Assembly (NCBI GenBank): GCA_029959295.1
Contig: JASCOH010000006.1
Location: 248,001 to 312,000, forward strand
Length of the DNA stretch: 64,000 nt
Reading direction: 5' to 3'
Source: Flavobacteriaceae bacterium PS02334
GTDB taxonomy: Bacteria; Bacteroidota; Bacteroidia; Flavobacteriales; Flavobacteriaceae
Under the pieces are notes generated by a model that ran no database searches, was not told where the DNA came from, and saw nothing but the letters and a program-made list of their open reading frames with translations. Below, one piece after another: positions 34,711-44,574 of this stretch. The position numbers and the translations under genes were made by a program. How positions within the stretch are numbered: position 1 is the stretch's first letter; each line of letters opens with the position of its first letter.

Positions 34711-34737
34711 AAAATCCCCTGCTTTTACAGGGGATTT
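34711..34737 (-). terminator. Rho-independent terminator
   Basis: AAATCCCCTG (34712-34721) pairs with CAGGGGATTT (34728-34737). On the minus strand it is followed by TTTCTG, ending the transcript of the 249-residue gene. The rest of 34519-34710 is AT-rich with no ORF seen. Confidence 0.8.
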
Positions 34738-34761
34738 AAATCAAAACAAATAAAAATTCCT

Positions 34762-35511
34762 TTAAACCACATCCAATATATGGAGCACATTATAATCTTC
34801 ATTTTTTAAAGAATACTGCACGCCGTTGACTTCCTGGTAAAAAGAAATAAGCAACAGGAAAAAAAGCTGCCCGCTTCCGGAAGGAACTGCGCCCGGAGTC
34901 AGGATAGGAGAGGAAGCAGCAAGGTTGATAGGTAGGTTCGTCACAGGGCTGTGCGAAGTTTCAGAAGCCTCAGTCTCAAAATCCAAAAGAAGCACGGCGC
35001 TCTGCAGGCTGAAATGCGTAGCGCCCTGCGGAAATTGCAATTGTTCAGCAGGCAGCAGGTTGGTGAATTTCACCTCGCCCGTACCTGTATTAAGAGAAAA
35101 ATTTGAAAACAGCACGCTTTTCAGCGGAGCACCGCTGTTAAAGTCAAAGCCTTTCAGATGTGCCTTTCCTTCAAGGGTAGCAATTCCGAGAGCCACATTG
35201 CGCTGGCCTCTGGCAGAAGCAGAATCTGCATTCTTTACTTTTGACATCGCCTGCATCAGGCGGCTCGAAAGCTTATTGTCTTTTGCCTTGAATACCATGC
35301 TTCCGATGGCTGTTCTTAGCATTTTCCCGGCATTGGCGCTATGCGTAAATTCAGAAATATTTTCTCGGGTGCGCACAAAATTCGGATCGTTCAAAATGCG
35401 CTCTTTTGGGATGCCTCCTTTTTTTCTCACAAAGCTTTTGCCGTCTTTTTTAAAAAACGTAAGATTTTCTACAGTTCCTTCAATGTTTAGGATTCCATTT
35501 GATTTAGCCAT
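34762..35511 (-). CDS. Conserved hypothetical protein, unknown function
   Basis: 249 residues, no signal peptide. The amino end MAKSNGILNIEGTVENLTFF, KKDGKSFVRKKGG, and then FVRTRENISEFTHSANAGKM recurs in flavobacterial proteins I cannot name; they often start with I-[LK]-[GK]-G-T-[IV]-x-x-[LM]-[TS]-F-Y. A basic middle part (SKVKNADSASARGQRNVALG) is followed by strand-rich sequence with a hydrophobic stretch SGQLFFLLLISFYQEVNGVQ. It stands alone with its own terminator between the RHS operon and the iteron-like repeats. A phage- or plasmid-derived origin is possible. Confidence 0.6.
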   Translation of the reverse strand: MAKSNGILNIEGTVENLTFFKKDGKSFVRKKGGIPKERILNDPNFVRTRENISEFTHSANAGKMLRTAIGSMVFKAKDNKLSSRLMQAMSKVKNADSASARGQRNVALGIATLEGKAHLKGFDFNSGAPLKSVLFSNFSLNTGTGEVKFTNLLPAEQLQFPQGATHFSLQSAVLLLDFETEASETSHSPVTNLPINLAASSPILTPGAVPSGSGQLFFLLLISFYQEVNGVQYSLKNEDYNVLHILDVV

Positions 35512-35688
35512 GATTTTTTAATTTAAAAGTTATACTGCTAGAGCGCAAGAAATTCGCTTATAGTATAGTCAATTGCCGTAATAGCCTATTTTGCAGTATT
35601 TTGCCGTTTCTGCAGGCAGAAGAAATAAATTCTTGTTAAAAAGAAAATATTTGCCAAAAAAGGACGTTGATGTAAAAAAGCAGTAAAG

Positions 35689-35749
35689 GTTACTATAAGC
35701 CTAATATAAGGTTACTATAAGTGTAATATAATGTTAGTATAAGCCGAAC
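35689..35749 (+). repeat. Three 22-bp direct repeats (iteron-like)
   Basis: GTTACTATAAGCCTAATATA at 35689, GTTACTATAAGTGTAATATA at 35711 and GTTAGTATAAGCCGAAC at 35733 begin exactly 22 bp apart, two helical turns. They end about 33 bp before the small HTH-like gene at 35782. Confidence 0.85.
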
Positions 35750-35781
35750 ACAAATGTGCCACGAACTAAACCGACGTAAAC

Positions 35782-35970
35782 ATGAACAGACTATGCATCT
35801 ATCCCAAAGACATTGAAAGGATAACAGGAAAAAGTGAAAGGCAGTGCCGCTACATCATTGCCAGCATCAAGAACCTGCACGGAAAACTCAAGCACCAGCC
35901 CGTGACGCTCGAAGAATTCTGTACTTACATGGGGCTCAAGCCAGAAAATATTGAGAAATATATGAAATAG
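35782..35970 (+). CDS. Small putative DNA-binding protein
   Basis: 62 residues: MNRLCIYPKDIERITGKSER, QCRYIIASIKNLHGKLKHQP and VTLEEFCTYMGLKPENIEKY. The IERITGKSERQCRYIIASIK segment (about 12-31) looks like a helix-turn-helix, and the last helix resembles those of phage or ICE regulators. The protein is small and basic. It is immediately downstream of three 22-bp repeats that could be its binding sites. The gene has no partners and may be a mobile-element leftover or an autoregulated regulator. Confidence 0.65.
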   Translation: MNRLCIYPKDIERITGKSERQCRYIIASIKNLHGKLKHQPVTLEEFCTYMGLKPENIEKYMK

Positions 35971-36146
35971 CCAATTGAATCTTGGTGGGTAAGAAAGAGG
36001 TTTTTCTGTGTTGTTTTACAATATGAAAGAGCCTTTTTTCTAAAAATCACATCCAATGCCTTGTGCCTAAAACCCAAATCCCAAAACCCTTTGCTTAAAA
36101 TTCACAACTAAACCACAATTTATTCTAATTAGTTATTTAAAATAAT

Positions 36147-36154
36147 TATTTTTG
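36147..36154 (+). promoter_or_regulatory. -7 box of the pdhB promoter
   Basis: TATTTTTG matches TAnnTTTG and lies 36 bp before the pdhB start. No clean -33 was seen. The spacer from 35971 to here contains AAACCC-rich degenerate repeats (36060-36105). Confidence 0.55.
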
Positions 36155-36189
36155 CGTTTCCAAAATTAAGAAGACAATAAAACATACAC

Positions 36190-37167
36190 ATGAGAACAAT
36201 TCAATTTAGAGAAGCGATCGCTGAAGCTATGAGCGAAGAAATGCGTCGTGATGAATCAGTATATTTGATGGGTGAAGAAGTAGCCGAATACAATGGTGCT
36301 TACAAAGCTTCAAAAGGAATGCTTGACGAATTCGGACCAAAAAGAGTGATCGATACTCCAATTGCTGAGCTAGGTTTTGCAGGTATTGCCGTTGGTTCTG
36401 CAATGAACGGATGCCGTCCGATCGTAGAATATATGACATTCAACTTTTCATTGGTTGGTATCGACCAGATTATCAACAACGCAGCTAAAATGCGCCAGAT
36501 GTCTGCAGGACAGTTCCCAATGCCGATGGTTTTCAGAGGACCGACAGCTTCTGCGGGCCAATTAGGAGCAACGCACTCTCAAGCTTTTGAAAACTGGTTT
36601 GCAAACACGCCAGGTTTGAAAGTAGTAGTTCCATCAAACGTTTATGACGCAAAAGGATTGTTGAAAGCGGCTATCCGTGACAATGACCCGGTTATTTTCA
36701 TGGAATCGGAGCAGATGTATGGCGATAAAGGAGAAGTGCCAGAAGGAGAATACACAATTCCTCTAGGTGTTGCCGATATCAAAAGAGAAGGAACTGACGT
36801 AACAATCGTTTCTTTTGGTAAGATTATCAAAGAAGCTTATGCAGCTGCAGATGAACTGCAAAAAGAAGGAATCTCTTGTGAAATTATAGATTTGAGAACT
36901 GTTCGTCCAATGGATTATGAGACAATCTTAAAGTCTGTGAAAAAAACAAACCGTTTGGTAGTTTTAGAAGAAGCTTGGCCATTTGCAAGTGTTGCTTCTG
37001 AAATCACTTACATCGTTCAAGAAAGAGCTTTTGATTATCTTGACGCGCCAATCCAAAGAATTACAACAGCTGATACGCCAGCACCCTATTCTCCAGTTTT
37101 GTTGAAAGAGTGGTTGCCAAATGCGTCAGATGTTGTGAAAGCAGTAAAAAAAGTGATGTACAAATAG
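36190..37167 (+). CDS. pdhB: Pyruvate dehydrogenase E1 component, beta subunit
   Basis: 325 residues. It pairs with the alpha subunit to decarboxylate pyruvate (or a branched 2-oxo acid) using thiamine diphosphate. Motifs are MRTIQFREAIAEAMSEEMRR, VYLMGEEVAEYNGAYKASKG, RVIDTPIAELGFAGIAVGSA (the Glu-containing cofactor-side motif), FNFSLVGIDQIINNAAKMRQ, GPTASAGQLGATHSQAFENW and, in the C domain, DLRTVRPMDYETILKSVKKT. The alpha subunit is not adjacent; E1-beta and E2 genes are commonly apart in flavobacteria. Branched-chain specificity cannot be excluded on sequence reading alone. Confidence 0.92.
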   Translation: MRTIQFREAIAEAMSEEMRRDESVYLMGEEVAEYNGAYKASKGMLDEFGPKRVIDTPIAELGFAGIAVGSAMNGCRPIVEYMTFNFSLVGIDQIINNAAKMRQMSAGQFPMPMVFRGPTASAGQLGATHSQAFENWFANTPGLKVVVPSNVYDAKGLLKAAIRDNDPVIFMESEQMYGDKGEVPEGEYTIPLGVADIKREGTDVTIVSFGKIIKEAYAAADELQKEGISCEIIDLRTVRPMDYETILKSVKKTNRLVVLEEAWPFASVASEITYIVQERAFDYLDAPIQRITTADTPAPYSPVLLKEWLPNASDVVKAVKKVMYK

Positions 37168-37254
37168 ATTTTTAAGACACCAGATTGATGTATTTTTAGA
37201 ATTATCAAAAAATCTAACAATCTGAAAATCTAATAATCTAATTAACTATATTTG

Positions 37255-37290
37255 AAACTTCATCAGAATAATCTTGATGAAGTTTTTTTT
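37255..37290 (+). terminator. Rho-independent terminator after pdhB
   Basis: AAACTTCATCA (37255-37265) pairs with TGATGAAGTTT (37275-37285), followed by a T run to 37290. It lies only 11 bp before the next start codon. Confidence 0.8.
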
Positions 37291-37300
37291 TGCAATCTAT

Positions 37301-39784
37301 ATGAATAAGAAAATATATCTAAGCCTACCCTTTTTCTTGTTATTCGTAAACTTTATGATGGCTCAAACAAAAGTCAGCGGTATTGTTTATGATGAATTCA
37401 AGAAACCGCTTCCTTATGCGAGCATCGCTTTTAAAGGTACGACCGAAGGAATTATTACCAATGAAGAAGGTAAATTTTATCTCGAATCAAAAAATACGCA
37501 GACCGCGCTTCTGGTTTCTTTCGTAGGAATGGAGCCGAAGGAAATTCCTTTGGACAAACCGGTAACTTACAATTTAGAAGTAAATCTTGGTGCAGGAAAA
37601 ACGCTGAACGAAGTAGTCATCTATACCGGAAAAACTTCCAAGAAAAATAATCCAGCCATAGATATTCTTAGAAAAATCTGGGAACGCAAAAAGAAAAACG
37701 GTCTTCGCCAATTCAAGCAATATGAATATGATAAGTATGAAAAAGTTGAATTTGACTTGAATACAATCGACAGCGCCCTGATGAAAAGCAAGCTTTTTAA
37801 AGGCATGGAATTCGTTTTTGAGCAAGTTGATACTTCTGACGTAACCGGAAAATCTTACCTTCCGATATTCATAAATGAAGCTTTAAGCAAGGTTTATGGA
37901 GATAATACAACCGGAAAATTAAAGGAAATTACCAAAGCAAATAAAAACTCTGGTTTCAGCAACAATCAGCAGATCATCGCATTTGTAAAGGATTTATATG
38001 CTGATTATGATATTTATGACAACTATTTAAAGTTCTTCGACAAAGACTTCGTGAGTCCGCTTTCCCGAACAGGAATCAATGTTTATAACTACGTTTTAAG
38101 CGACAGTACTTACATTGACAACAAATGGTGCTACAACATCGTCTTCTATCCAAGAAGGAAAAATGAGCTTACGTTCAAAGGAGATTTTTGGGTAAACGAT
38201 ACGACTTTTGCCATCAAGAAAATAAATCTTACGGCCAGCAGAAGTGCAAATATCAACTGGGTTAAGGAAATTTATATCGAACAAGAGTTTGAAGTTTTAA
38301 ACGACTCAGTTTTCCTTTTGACGCGCGACCACATGATGTCTGATTTTGCTTTTTCTAAGAAGGACAAATCACGCGGTGTTTACGGAAAAAGAACAACTTT
38401 ATTCAAAGATCACAAGTTTGATGTCAAAAAAGAAGATGGTTTCTATAAACAGGAAGTCAATTTCTACGATCCCACGGTTTATGAAAAACCCGATGAATTT
38501 TGGGAAGAGAACCGTTTTGAGAAGCTAAACAAAGACGAGTTGGGCGTTTATAAAATGCTTGATACTTTAAAAACCGTCAAGAAGTTTAAGCAGATTTATA
38601 ATGCGATTTCTATTTTAGGAAGCGGTTATGTCGAATTCAACGGTTTTGACTTCGGACCTATATTTTCTACTTTTGGATATAATGATGTCGAAGGAATTCG
38701 CGTCAGGGCAGGAGGAAGAACCTACTTTGGGCCAAACGATCCTTGGAGAATCCAGGCCTACACGGCTTATGGTTTTGATGACAACCAATTCAAATACGGA
38801 ATATCCGGTAAAGTCTTATTAAACAAAAAAAACAGATTCATCATCTCCGGAGGAAATAGGCGCGATATCGAGCAAATCGGTGTAAGTCTTACCACTACAA
38901 ATGACCTTTTGGGAAGAAGTTTTGCATCCTCATCTTTCTTTGCTAGCGGTGACAACAGCAAATTGACTTCGGTAAATCTTACGAATTTTTCAGCAGAATT
39001 TGAACCAGTCAAAAATCTTGTCCTGCAAGCCGGAGTTTCTTATCGAACTTTAAAATCAGCATCGCCAACCTTCAGTCTTGATTATTATGACGAATTTGGA
39101 AATATAGAAAGCGAAATCAAGCAGTATGAATTCAATGCTTCAATTGATTACATGCCAGGCAGAAGATCAATCGGTTATGGCGTAGAAAGAACTAATGTAG
39201 ATTCTAATTATGCACGTTTGTTTTTGAGCTTTAGCCAAGGTATAAAAGACATTGCAGACAGTGATTTCAACTATGAAAAACTTCAGTTTTATTACAGACA
39301 GCCACTTTTGGTTGGAGGTTTTGGCAGATTGTTTACCACGTTTGAAGCTGGTAAAATCTTCGGAGCTGTTCCTCTTGGATTGATGGGCGTAGTTCCTGGA
39401 AACCAGTCTTATTTCATTATTGACAATACTTACAACTTGATGAATTACTACGAATTTGTAGCCGATGAATATGTTTCGCTTCACTTTGAGCACAATTTCA
39501 ACGGAAGATTGTTCTCAAGAATTCCGCTTTTGCGTAAATTAAACTGGAGAGAAATCATCGGAATTAAAGGTGTTTATGGAACAGTTTCAGACGAAAATAG
39601 AGCCATAAACGCATCGTCAACAATTACTTACACGGCTCCAGATGATATTTATTGGGAATATCATGCAGGAATTGGGAATATTTTCAAAGTGCTTCGTATC
39701 GATTTTGCATGGCGAGGAAGCTATTTGAGCATGCCAGACGCCAATAAATTTGCAGTGAAAGCATCTTTTGGCTTCTATTTTTAA
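37301..39784 (+). CDS. DUF5686 outer-membrane protein with CarboxypepD_reg domain
   Basis: 827 residues from the ATG at 37301; an upstream in-frame ATG at 37274 lies within the terminator hairpin and would spoil the signal peptide. The signal is about 1-22 (MNKKIYLSLPFFLLFVNFMM). A carboxypeptidase-regulatory-like beta-sandwich follows (VSGIVYDEFKKPLPYASIAF, TTEGIITNEEGKFYLES). The rest is the DUF5686 region with long alternating strands and a final amphipathic strand (AVKASFGFYF), as expected for a beta-barrel. Role unknown; the family is conserved across flavobacteria. Confidence 0.88.
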   Translation: MNKKIYLSLPFFLLFVNFMMAQTKVSGIVYDEFKKPLPYASIAFKGTTEGIITNEEGKFYLESKNTQTALLVSFVGMEPKEIPLDKPVTYNLEVNLGAGKTLNEVVIYTGKTSKKNNPAIDILRKIWERKKKNGLRQFKQYEYDKYEKVEFDLNTIDSALMKSKLFKGMEFVFEQVDTSDVTGKSYLPIFINEALSKVYGDNTTGKLKEITKANKNSGFSNNQQIIAFVKDLYADYDIYDNYLKFFDKDFVSPLSRTGINVYNYVLSDSTYIDNKWCYNIVFYPRRKNELTFKGDFWVNDTTFAIKKINLTASRSANINWVKEIYIEQEFEVLNDSVFLLTRDHMMSDFAFSKKDKSRGVYGKRTTLFKDHKFDVKKEDGFYKQEVNFYDPTVYEKPDEFWEENRFEKLNKDELGVYKMLDTLKTVKKFKQIYNAISILGSGYVEFNGFDFGPIFSTFGYNDVEGIRVRAGGRTYFGPNDPWRIQAYTAYGFDDNQFKYGISGKVLLNKKNRFIISGGNRRDIEQIGVSLTTTNDLLGRSFASSSFFASGDNSKLTSVNLTNFSAEFEPVKNLVLQAGVSYRTLKSASPTFSLDYYDEFGNIESEIKQYEFNASIDYMPGRRSIGYGVERTNVDSNYARLFLSFSQGIKDIADSDFNYEKLQFYYRQPLLVGGFGRLFTTFEAGKIFGAVPLGLMGVVPGNQSYFIIDNTYNLMNYYEFVADEYVSLHFEHNFNGRLFSRIPLLRKLNWREIIGIKGVYGTVSDENRAINASSTITYTAPDDIYWEYHAGIGNIFKVLRIDFAWRGSYLSMPDANKFAVKASFGFYF

Positions 39785-39820
39785 GAAATTGATATTTCTT
39801 TATTGTTTCTGTCGTATTTA

Positions 39821-39852
39821 GTTGTTTGGAAGGTTCTTAATACTTATTTTTG
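39821..39852 (+). promoter_or_regulatory. Promoter of ppa
   Basis: TTG at 39822-39824, a 20-bp spacer, then TATTTTTG at 39845-39852, matching the TTG-N19/20-TAnnTTTG pattern. The start codon is 34 bp downstream. Confidence 0.7.
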
Positions 39853-39886
39853 CACCCGCTAAATTAGTATAGAAACAGAAAAACAA

Positions 39887-40417
39887 ATGAGTGCAGCAAA
39901 GCAAAAATCTTTTGACGTATTAATCGAAATACCAAAAGGAAGCAGAAATAAATATGAATACGATTTCGAATTAAAGAAAATTCGTTACGACAGAATGTTA
40001 TTCTCCTCAATGATGTATCCAGCAGATTATGGATTTATTCCAGAAACATTGGCATTAGACGGAGATCCTTTGGATGTTTTGGTTCTAGTTACTGAACCAA
40101 CTTTCCCAGGATGTGTTATGGAAGTGAAGCCAATCGGAGTTTTCCACATGGCAGACGAAAAAGGACCAGATGAGAAAATCGTTTGTGTACCAGTTTCTGA
40201 CCCAATTTGGAACAGATTGAATGACTTGAGCGACATGAATCCGCATTTGTTGAAAGAAATCGAGCATTTCTTCCAGGTTTACAAAGATCTTGAACAAAAG
40301 AAAGTTGACGTTGGAGGTTGGGGAGATGTTGTGGAAGCAAAAGAAATCATCGAACAATGTGTTGATCGTTTCGAAGCATTAGAGAACAGACCACAAGAAT
40401 TATTCAGCATTAGATAA
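39887..40417 (+). CDS. ppa: Inorganic pyrophosphatase (family I)
   Basis: 176 residues, the usual bacterial length. It hydrolyses pyrophosphate to two phosphates. The amino end has IEIPKGSRNKYEYDFELKKI and RMLFSSMMYPADYGFIPETL, and the active-site signature is DGDPLDVLVLV (the D-x-D-P-x-D metal motif), followed by GVFHMADEKGPDEKIVCVPV. It is followed by its own terminator and then by the membrane pyrophosphatase gene, so both PPi-splitting enzymes are adjacent. Confidence 0.96.
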   Translation: MSAAKQKSFDVLIEIPKGSRNKYEYDFELKKIRYDRMLFSSMMYPADYGFIPETLALDGDPLDVLVLVTEPTFPGCVMEVKPIGVFHMADEKGPDEKIVCVPVSDPIWNRLNDLSDMNPHLLKEIEHFFQVYKDLEQKKVDVGGWGDVVEAKEIIEQCVDRFEALENRPQELFSIR

Positions 40418-40440
40418 TTCAAACGCAAATATTTTATGAA

Positions 40441-40474
40441 AAAAGCAATATTCTTTATCGAATATTGCTTTTTT
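40441..40474 (+). terminator. Rho-independent terminator after ppa
   Basis: AAAAGCAATATTC (40441-40453) pairs with GAATATTGCTTTT (40460-40472), then more T. Confidence 0.88.
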
Positions 40475-40527
40475 GTTTATTGGTTTTGTTACTTTTATAT
40501 TTATTAACAAACCAATAACATAAACAT

Positions 40528-42972
40528 ATGGAGTCACTTATGATTTACGTACCCGCAATTCTTGCAGTTGTAGGGTTATTATTTATGGCAGTAAAGAGAT
40601 CTTGGGTTTTAAAACAAGATTCCGGAGATGGAAAGATGAAAGAAATTTCAGATTACATTTACGAGGGAGCTTTGGCCTTTCTGAAAGCAGAATACAAATT
40701 ACTGACTTTGTTTGTAATTGGAGCCAGCATCGCTTTAGCTGCAATTACTTTTTTACCCGGAGCAACAACTCATTTATCTATCGTAATCGCTTTCATCTTT
40801 GGAGCGTTTTTTTCTGCCCTTGCAGGAAATATGGGAATGAAGATTGCAACCAAAACCAACGTAAGAACAACGCAAGCCGCAAGAACAAGTTTGCCTCAAG
40901 CCCTTAAAGTTTCTTTTGGCGGCGGCACAGTAATGGGACTTGGCGTTGCCGGTTTGGCTGTTTTAGGACTTACCGCATTCTTTATTTTCTTCTTCCACTT
41001 TTTCATGAACGGCCAATGGGTTGACGGACTTTATAACGGAGAAACCAAAACCGCCAGTGAATTAATGACTATTCTTTTAGAAACTTTAGCCGGATTTTCT
41101 CTTGGAGCAGAATCTATTGCATTGTTTGCTAGAGTTGGTGGCGGAATTTATACAAAAGCAGCTGATGTTGGAGCTGATTTAGTTGGAAAGGTAGAAGCTG
41201 GAATTCCAGAAGATGATCCAAGGAATCCTGCGACTATTGCAGATAACGTAGGCGATAACGTGGGTGACGTTGCAGGAATGGGTGCCGATTTATTCGGTTC
41301 GTATGTCGCAACGGTTCTAGCAGCAATGGTTTTAGGAAATTACGTAATCAAAGATATGGGCGGCAGTATTTCTGACGCTTTCGGAGGAATCGGGCCAATT
41401 TTATTGCCGATGTCCATTGCCGGTGTCGGAATCATAATCTCAATCATCGGAACTTTATTAGTAAAAATAAGCAGCAATGACGCAAAAGAAGCACAAGTTC
41501 AAGGCGCTTTAAACGTAGGGAACTGGGTGTCAATCACATTGACTGCCGTTGCCTGTTATTTCTTGGTAACTTGGATGTTGCCGCAAACCATGAAAATGGA
41601 ATTCTTCGGAGAAGGACTTCAAGATATTTCATCCATGCGCGTTTTCTATGCCACTTTGGTAGGATTATTTGTAGGAGCCGTAATTTCATCAGTAACTGAA
41701 TATTACACAGGATTAGGAAAAAAACCAATCTTGGCAATTGTGCAAAAATCAAGCACAGGAGCTGGAACAAATATAATCGCTGGTCTGGCAACCGGAATGA
41801 TTTCCACTTTCCCGACCGTTTTATTATTCGCTGGTGCAATTTGGGCTTCGTATGCTTTCGCAGGATTTTATGGAGTAGCTTTGGCAGCTTCAGCAATGAT
41901 GGCAACAACGGCAATGCAATTGGCAATCGATGCTTTCGGACCAATTTCTGACAACGCAGGAGGAATCGCAGAAATGAGCGAATTGCCAAAAGAAGTGCGC
42001 CAAAGAACAGATATTTTAGACTCCGTAGGAAATACGACTGCAGCAACAGGGAAAGGTTTTGCAATTGCTTCTGCAGCATTGACTTCATTAGCCTTATTTG
42101 CAGCGTATGTAACTTTCACAGGAATCGACGGAATCAATATTTTCAAAGCTCCCGTTTTGGCGATGTTATTCGTCGGTGGTATGATTCCGGTAGTGTTTTC
42201 AGCGCTGGCTATGAATTCCGTAGGAAAAGCGGCGATGGATATGGTTTACGAAGTGCGACGACAATTTCGAGAAATTCCAGGAATCATGGAAGGAACTGGA
42301 AAACCTGAATATGCAAAATGCGTTGACATTTCAACGAAAGCAGCCTTAAGGGAAATGATGCTTCCGGGAATCTTGACGATCGGTTTCCCGATTGCAATAG
42401 TACTTTTAGGAAAATTAGTTTATGGAGAAAATAACCAGTTGATTGCTGAAATGCTTGGCGGTTATATGGCTGGAGTTACCGTTTCTGGAGTACTTTGGGC
42501 CGTTTTTCAAAACAACGCAGGCGGTGCTTGGGATAATGCTAAAAAATCTTTTGAAGCTGGCGTTATGATCAACGGAGAAATGACTTACAAAGGTTCTGAT
42601 GCGCACAAAGCGGCTGTAACTGGAGATACTGTAGGCGATCCGTTTAAAGATACTTCTGGGCCTTCGATGAATATTTTGATTAAGCTGACTTGTTTGATCG
42701 GTTTGGTAATCGCTCCAATTTTAGGCGGACATGAAGCGAAAGCTGTAACTGAAGAAGTAACTGCTACAGAATTTGTTCAAGCTATTGAAACAGAAACTGG
42801 AGAAGCGCCAGTTCAAATTTCAAAAGAAGTAAGAATCGAATCTTCAAAAGATGCTGACGGAAACGTAAAAGCAATCGTAACAACAATCACAGACTCTAAA
42901 GAAGATGTTCAGGTTTTTGAAGGAACTGAAGCTGAAGTAAAAGCAAAGATTGAGGATTTTAAAAAGAAGTAA
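40528..42972 (+). CDS. hppA: Membrane-bound ion-translocating pyrophosphatase
   Basis: 814 residues with about 16 hydrophobic segments. It couples PPi hydrolysis to pumping of Na+ or H+. The substrate site is [20 protein letters not shown], then [20 protein letters not shown], with the second acidic cluster at [15 protein letters not shown]. At the cation-dependence position the sequence is [18 protein letters not shown], with Ala where the K+-independent type has Lys, so a K+-dependent enzyme is predicted. The end carries an extra hydrophilic tail of about 75 residues (from [14 protein letters not shown]) not found in short homologs. The gene follows ppa and is ended by a strong bidirectional hairpin. 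Confidence 0.95.
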   Translation: MESLMIYVPAILAVVGLLFMAVKRSWVLKQDSGDGKMKEISDYIYEGALAFLKAEYKLLTLFVIGASIALAAITFLPGATTHLSIVIAFIFGAFFSALAGNMGMKIATKTNVRTTQAARTSLPQALKVSFGGGTVMGLGVAGLAVLGLTAFFIFFFHFFMNGQWVDGLYNGETKTASELMTILLETLAGFSLGAESIALFARVGGGIYTKAADVGADLVGKVEAGIPEDDPRNPATIADNVGDNVGDVAGMGADLFGSYVATVLAAMVLGNYVIKDMGGSISDAFGGIGPILLPMSIAGVGIIISIIGTLLVKISSNDAKEAQVQGALNVGNWVSITLTAVACYFLVTWMLPQTMKMEFFGEGLQDISSMRVFYATLVGLFVGAVISSVTEYYTGLGKKPILAIVQKSSTGAGTNIIAGLATGMISTFPTVLLFAGAIWASYAFAGFYGVALAASAMMATTAMQLAIDAFGPISDNAGGIAEMSELPKEVRQRTDILDSVGNTTAATGKGFAIASAALTSLALFAAYVTFTGIDGINIFKAPVLAMLFVGGMIPVVFSALAMNSVGKAAMDMVYEVRRQFREIPGIMEGTGKPEYAKCVDISTKAALREMMLPGILTIGFPIAIVLLGKLVYGENNQLIAEMLGGYMAGVTVSGVLWAVFQNNAGGAWDNAKKSFEAGVMINGEMTYKGSDAHKAAVTGDTVGDPFKDTSGPSMNILIKLTCLIGLVIAPILGGHEAKAVTEEVTATEFVQAIETETGEAPVQISKEVRIESSKDADGNVKAIVTTITDSKEDVQVFEGTEAEVKAKIEDFKKK

Positions 42973-42991
42973 ATTGTATTTATATAAAACT

Positions 42992-43024
42992 AAAAATGCC
43001 TTTCGATTCGAAAGGCATTTTTTT
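42992..43024. terminator. Bidirectional terminator
   Basis: AAATGCCTTTCG-ATT-CGAAAGGCATTT (42994-43020), with an A run before and T run after, lies between the convergent hppA and deoxynucleoside kinase genes. Confidence 0.88.
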
Positions 43025-43059
43025 ATCTCAATTCTCAATACTGAAATCTCATTTTTAAT

Positions 43060-43674
43060 CTAAAACAATCCGTTAATCTCAGCATTAATTCTGTTAATAA
43101 TATCACCCAAATCTTCAGGATTATCAACGAAATTTATATTGTCAACATCAATAATCAAAAGTTTTCCAGCAGTGTAACTTTCAATCCAAGCTTCATATCT
43201 TTCGTTCAGTCGGCTCAAATAATCAATGGAAATTGAGTTTTCATATTCGCGTCCTCTTTTGTGAATCTGGTTCACTAAATTTGGGATAGAACTTCTCAAA
43301 TAAATCAACAAATCCGGACCTTCAACTAAAGTCTGCATCAAGTCAAAAAGCGATTTGTAGTTCGTAAAATCTCGATTCGTCATCAATCCCATCGCGTGAA
43401 GATTGGGAGCAAAAATATGCGCATCTTCATAAATCGTTCGGTCTTGGATGATATTCTGGCCGCTTTCGCGAATCTGCAAAACCTGCCTGAAACGGCTGTT
43501 CAAGAAATAAATCTGAAGGTTGAAAGACCAGCGCTCCATTTGGTGGTAAAAATCATCCAAATAAGGATTGTCAACAACGTCTTCAAAGTGCGGTTCCCAT
43601 TTAAAATGTTTGGCTAATAAACGTGTCAGCGTTGTCTTTCCTGCTCCGATATTTCCTGCTACTGCTATGTGCAT
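43060..43674 (-). CDS. Deoxynucleoside kinase
   Basis: 204 residues. It phosphorylates deoxynucleosides with ATP (salvage). Seen are the P-loop VAGNIGAGKTTLTRLLAKHF, the dGK/dCK-type PHFEDVVDNPYLDDFYHQME with ERWSFNLQIYFLN, the D-R-T lid-like motif QDRTIYEDAHIF, and a late IDYLSRLNERYEAWIESY helix. Substrate preference (dA/dG or dC) cannot be told. Its ATG overlaps the stop of the preceding gene (TAATG), so the two are translationally coupled. Confidence 0.92.
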   Translation of the reverse strand: MHIAVAGNIGAGKTTLTRLLAKHFKWEPHFEDVVDNPYLDDFYHQMERWSFNLQIYFLNSRFRQVLQIRESGQNIIQDRTIYEDAHIFAPNLHAMGLMTNRDFTNYKSLFDLMQTLVEGPDLLIYLRSSIPNLVNQIHKRGREYENSISIDYLSRLNERYEAWIESYTAGKLLIIDVDNINFVDNPEDLGDIINRINAEINGLF

Positions 43675-44468
43675 TATGGTAAAGTAATTTTATAATGATT
43701 GATTTCTTGTTCTGTAAAAATAGATAAAATTTGGTCTTTATATGAAAAACTAACGAAGCTTTTTTCATTTATTGCAATGGGCGAAAGCGATGCGTTTTCT
43801 AAATTATAGAAAAACAATCCGTTATCATTTCGAAGCAATACTTGATTGGGCGAAACGATTTGCAATTGCTTGAATTCTGGCAACTGTCCCAAGAAATTTA
43901 CCTTTCCAAAAATAGTAGAAACATATAAATTCTGTTTTACGTCAACCCAGTAAAAATAATTATAATCAGATTGGTAAAATTTCAAATTGTCTTTATAGGA
44001 CGGCGTCAAAGGCTGAAACGTATTTTTTAGCACATCAAAAAGCCCTAATTTCTGCGAAAGCATATCATAAAGCCATAACTTATTTTGGGAAGCAAGACTC
44101 ACAGCTTCTGGATTTAACGGAATAGAAAGTTCCGAAAAATTAATTTTCATAGTTTCATTCAGCTGATTGTCGAGCAAAACCGCAGTCGTAAATTGCTTAT
44201 AAAACAAGACAATCTGCAATGGATTTTGAAGATCCACTTGATGGATTTTTCCGAGCGAAACATTCTTATAAAAAGAAGATTTTCCTTCCTTTGTCTTTTT
44301 TCGGAATTCATTTTCAAAGAGAGAATACACACTTCCGAAGTTGTCCTGTCCGGCAAATTCACCCAATTCCCATCTTTCCGCCTTAGAAAAAAACGGATTT
44401 ATAGCTGGAAGCTGTGCTAAAGATTTCACAGACAGAAATATAAAAAATATAAAGAAAGAGTTTTTCAT
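43674..44468 (-). CDS. Secreted protein, putative beta-propeller, unknown function
   Basis: 264 residues with a signal peptide (about 1-18, MKNSFFIFFIFLSVKSLA). The remainder has regular strand motifs such as LQIVLFYKQFTTAVLLDNQL, NKLWLYDMLSQKLGLFDVLK and NYFYWVDVKQNLYVSTIFGK, compatible with a six- or seven-blade propeller or similar repeat. No family recognised. It is upstream of and coupled to the kinase gene by a 1-bp overlap, an arrangement that may be incidental. Confidence 0.65.
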   Translation of the reverse strand: MKNSFFIFFIFLSVKSLAQLPAINPFFSKAERWELGEFAGQDNFGSVYSLFENEFRKKTKEGKSSFYKNVSLGKIHQVDLQNPLQIVLFYKQFTTAVLLDNQLNETMKINFSELSIPLNPEAVSLASQNKLWLYDMLSQKLGLFDVLKNTFQPLTPSYKDNLKFYQSDYNYFYWVDVKQNLYVSTIFGKVNFLGQLPEFKQLQIVSPNQVLLRNDNGLFFYNLENASLSPIAINEKSFVSFSYKDQILSIFTEQEINHYKITLP

Positions 44469-44574
44469 CAGCAGCCAATTTACGAATAACCTTTATAATA
44501 TGATTATTTTAACATAAGCTTTGTAAAAAAATCGTGTGTAATAGTCATATTTGTATCATCAAAAATTAATTGAT

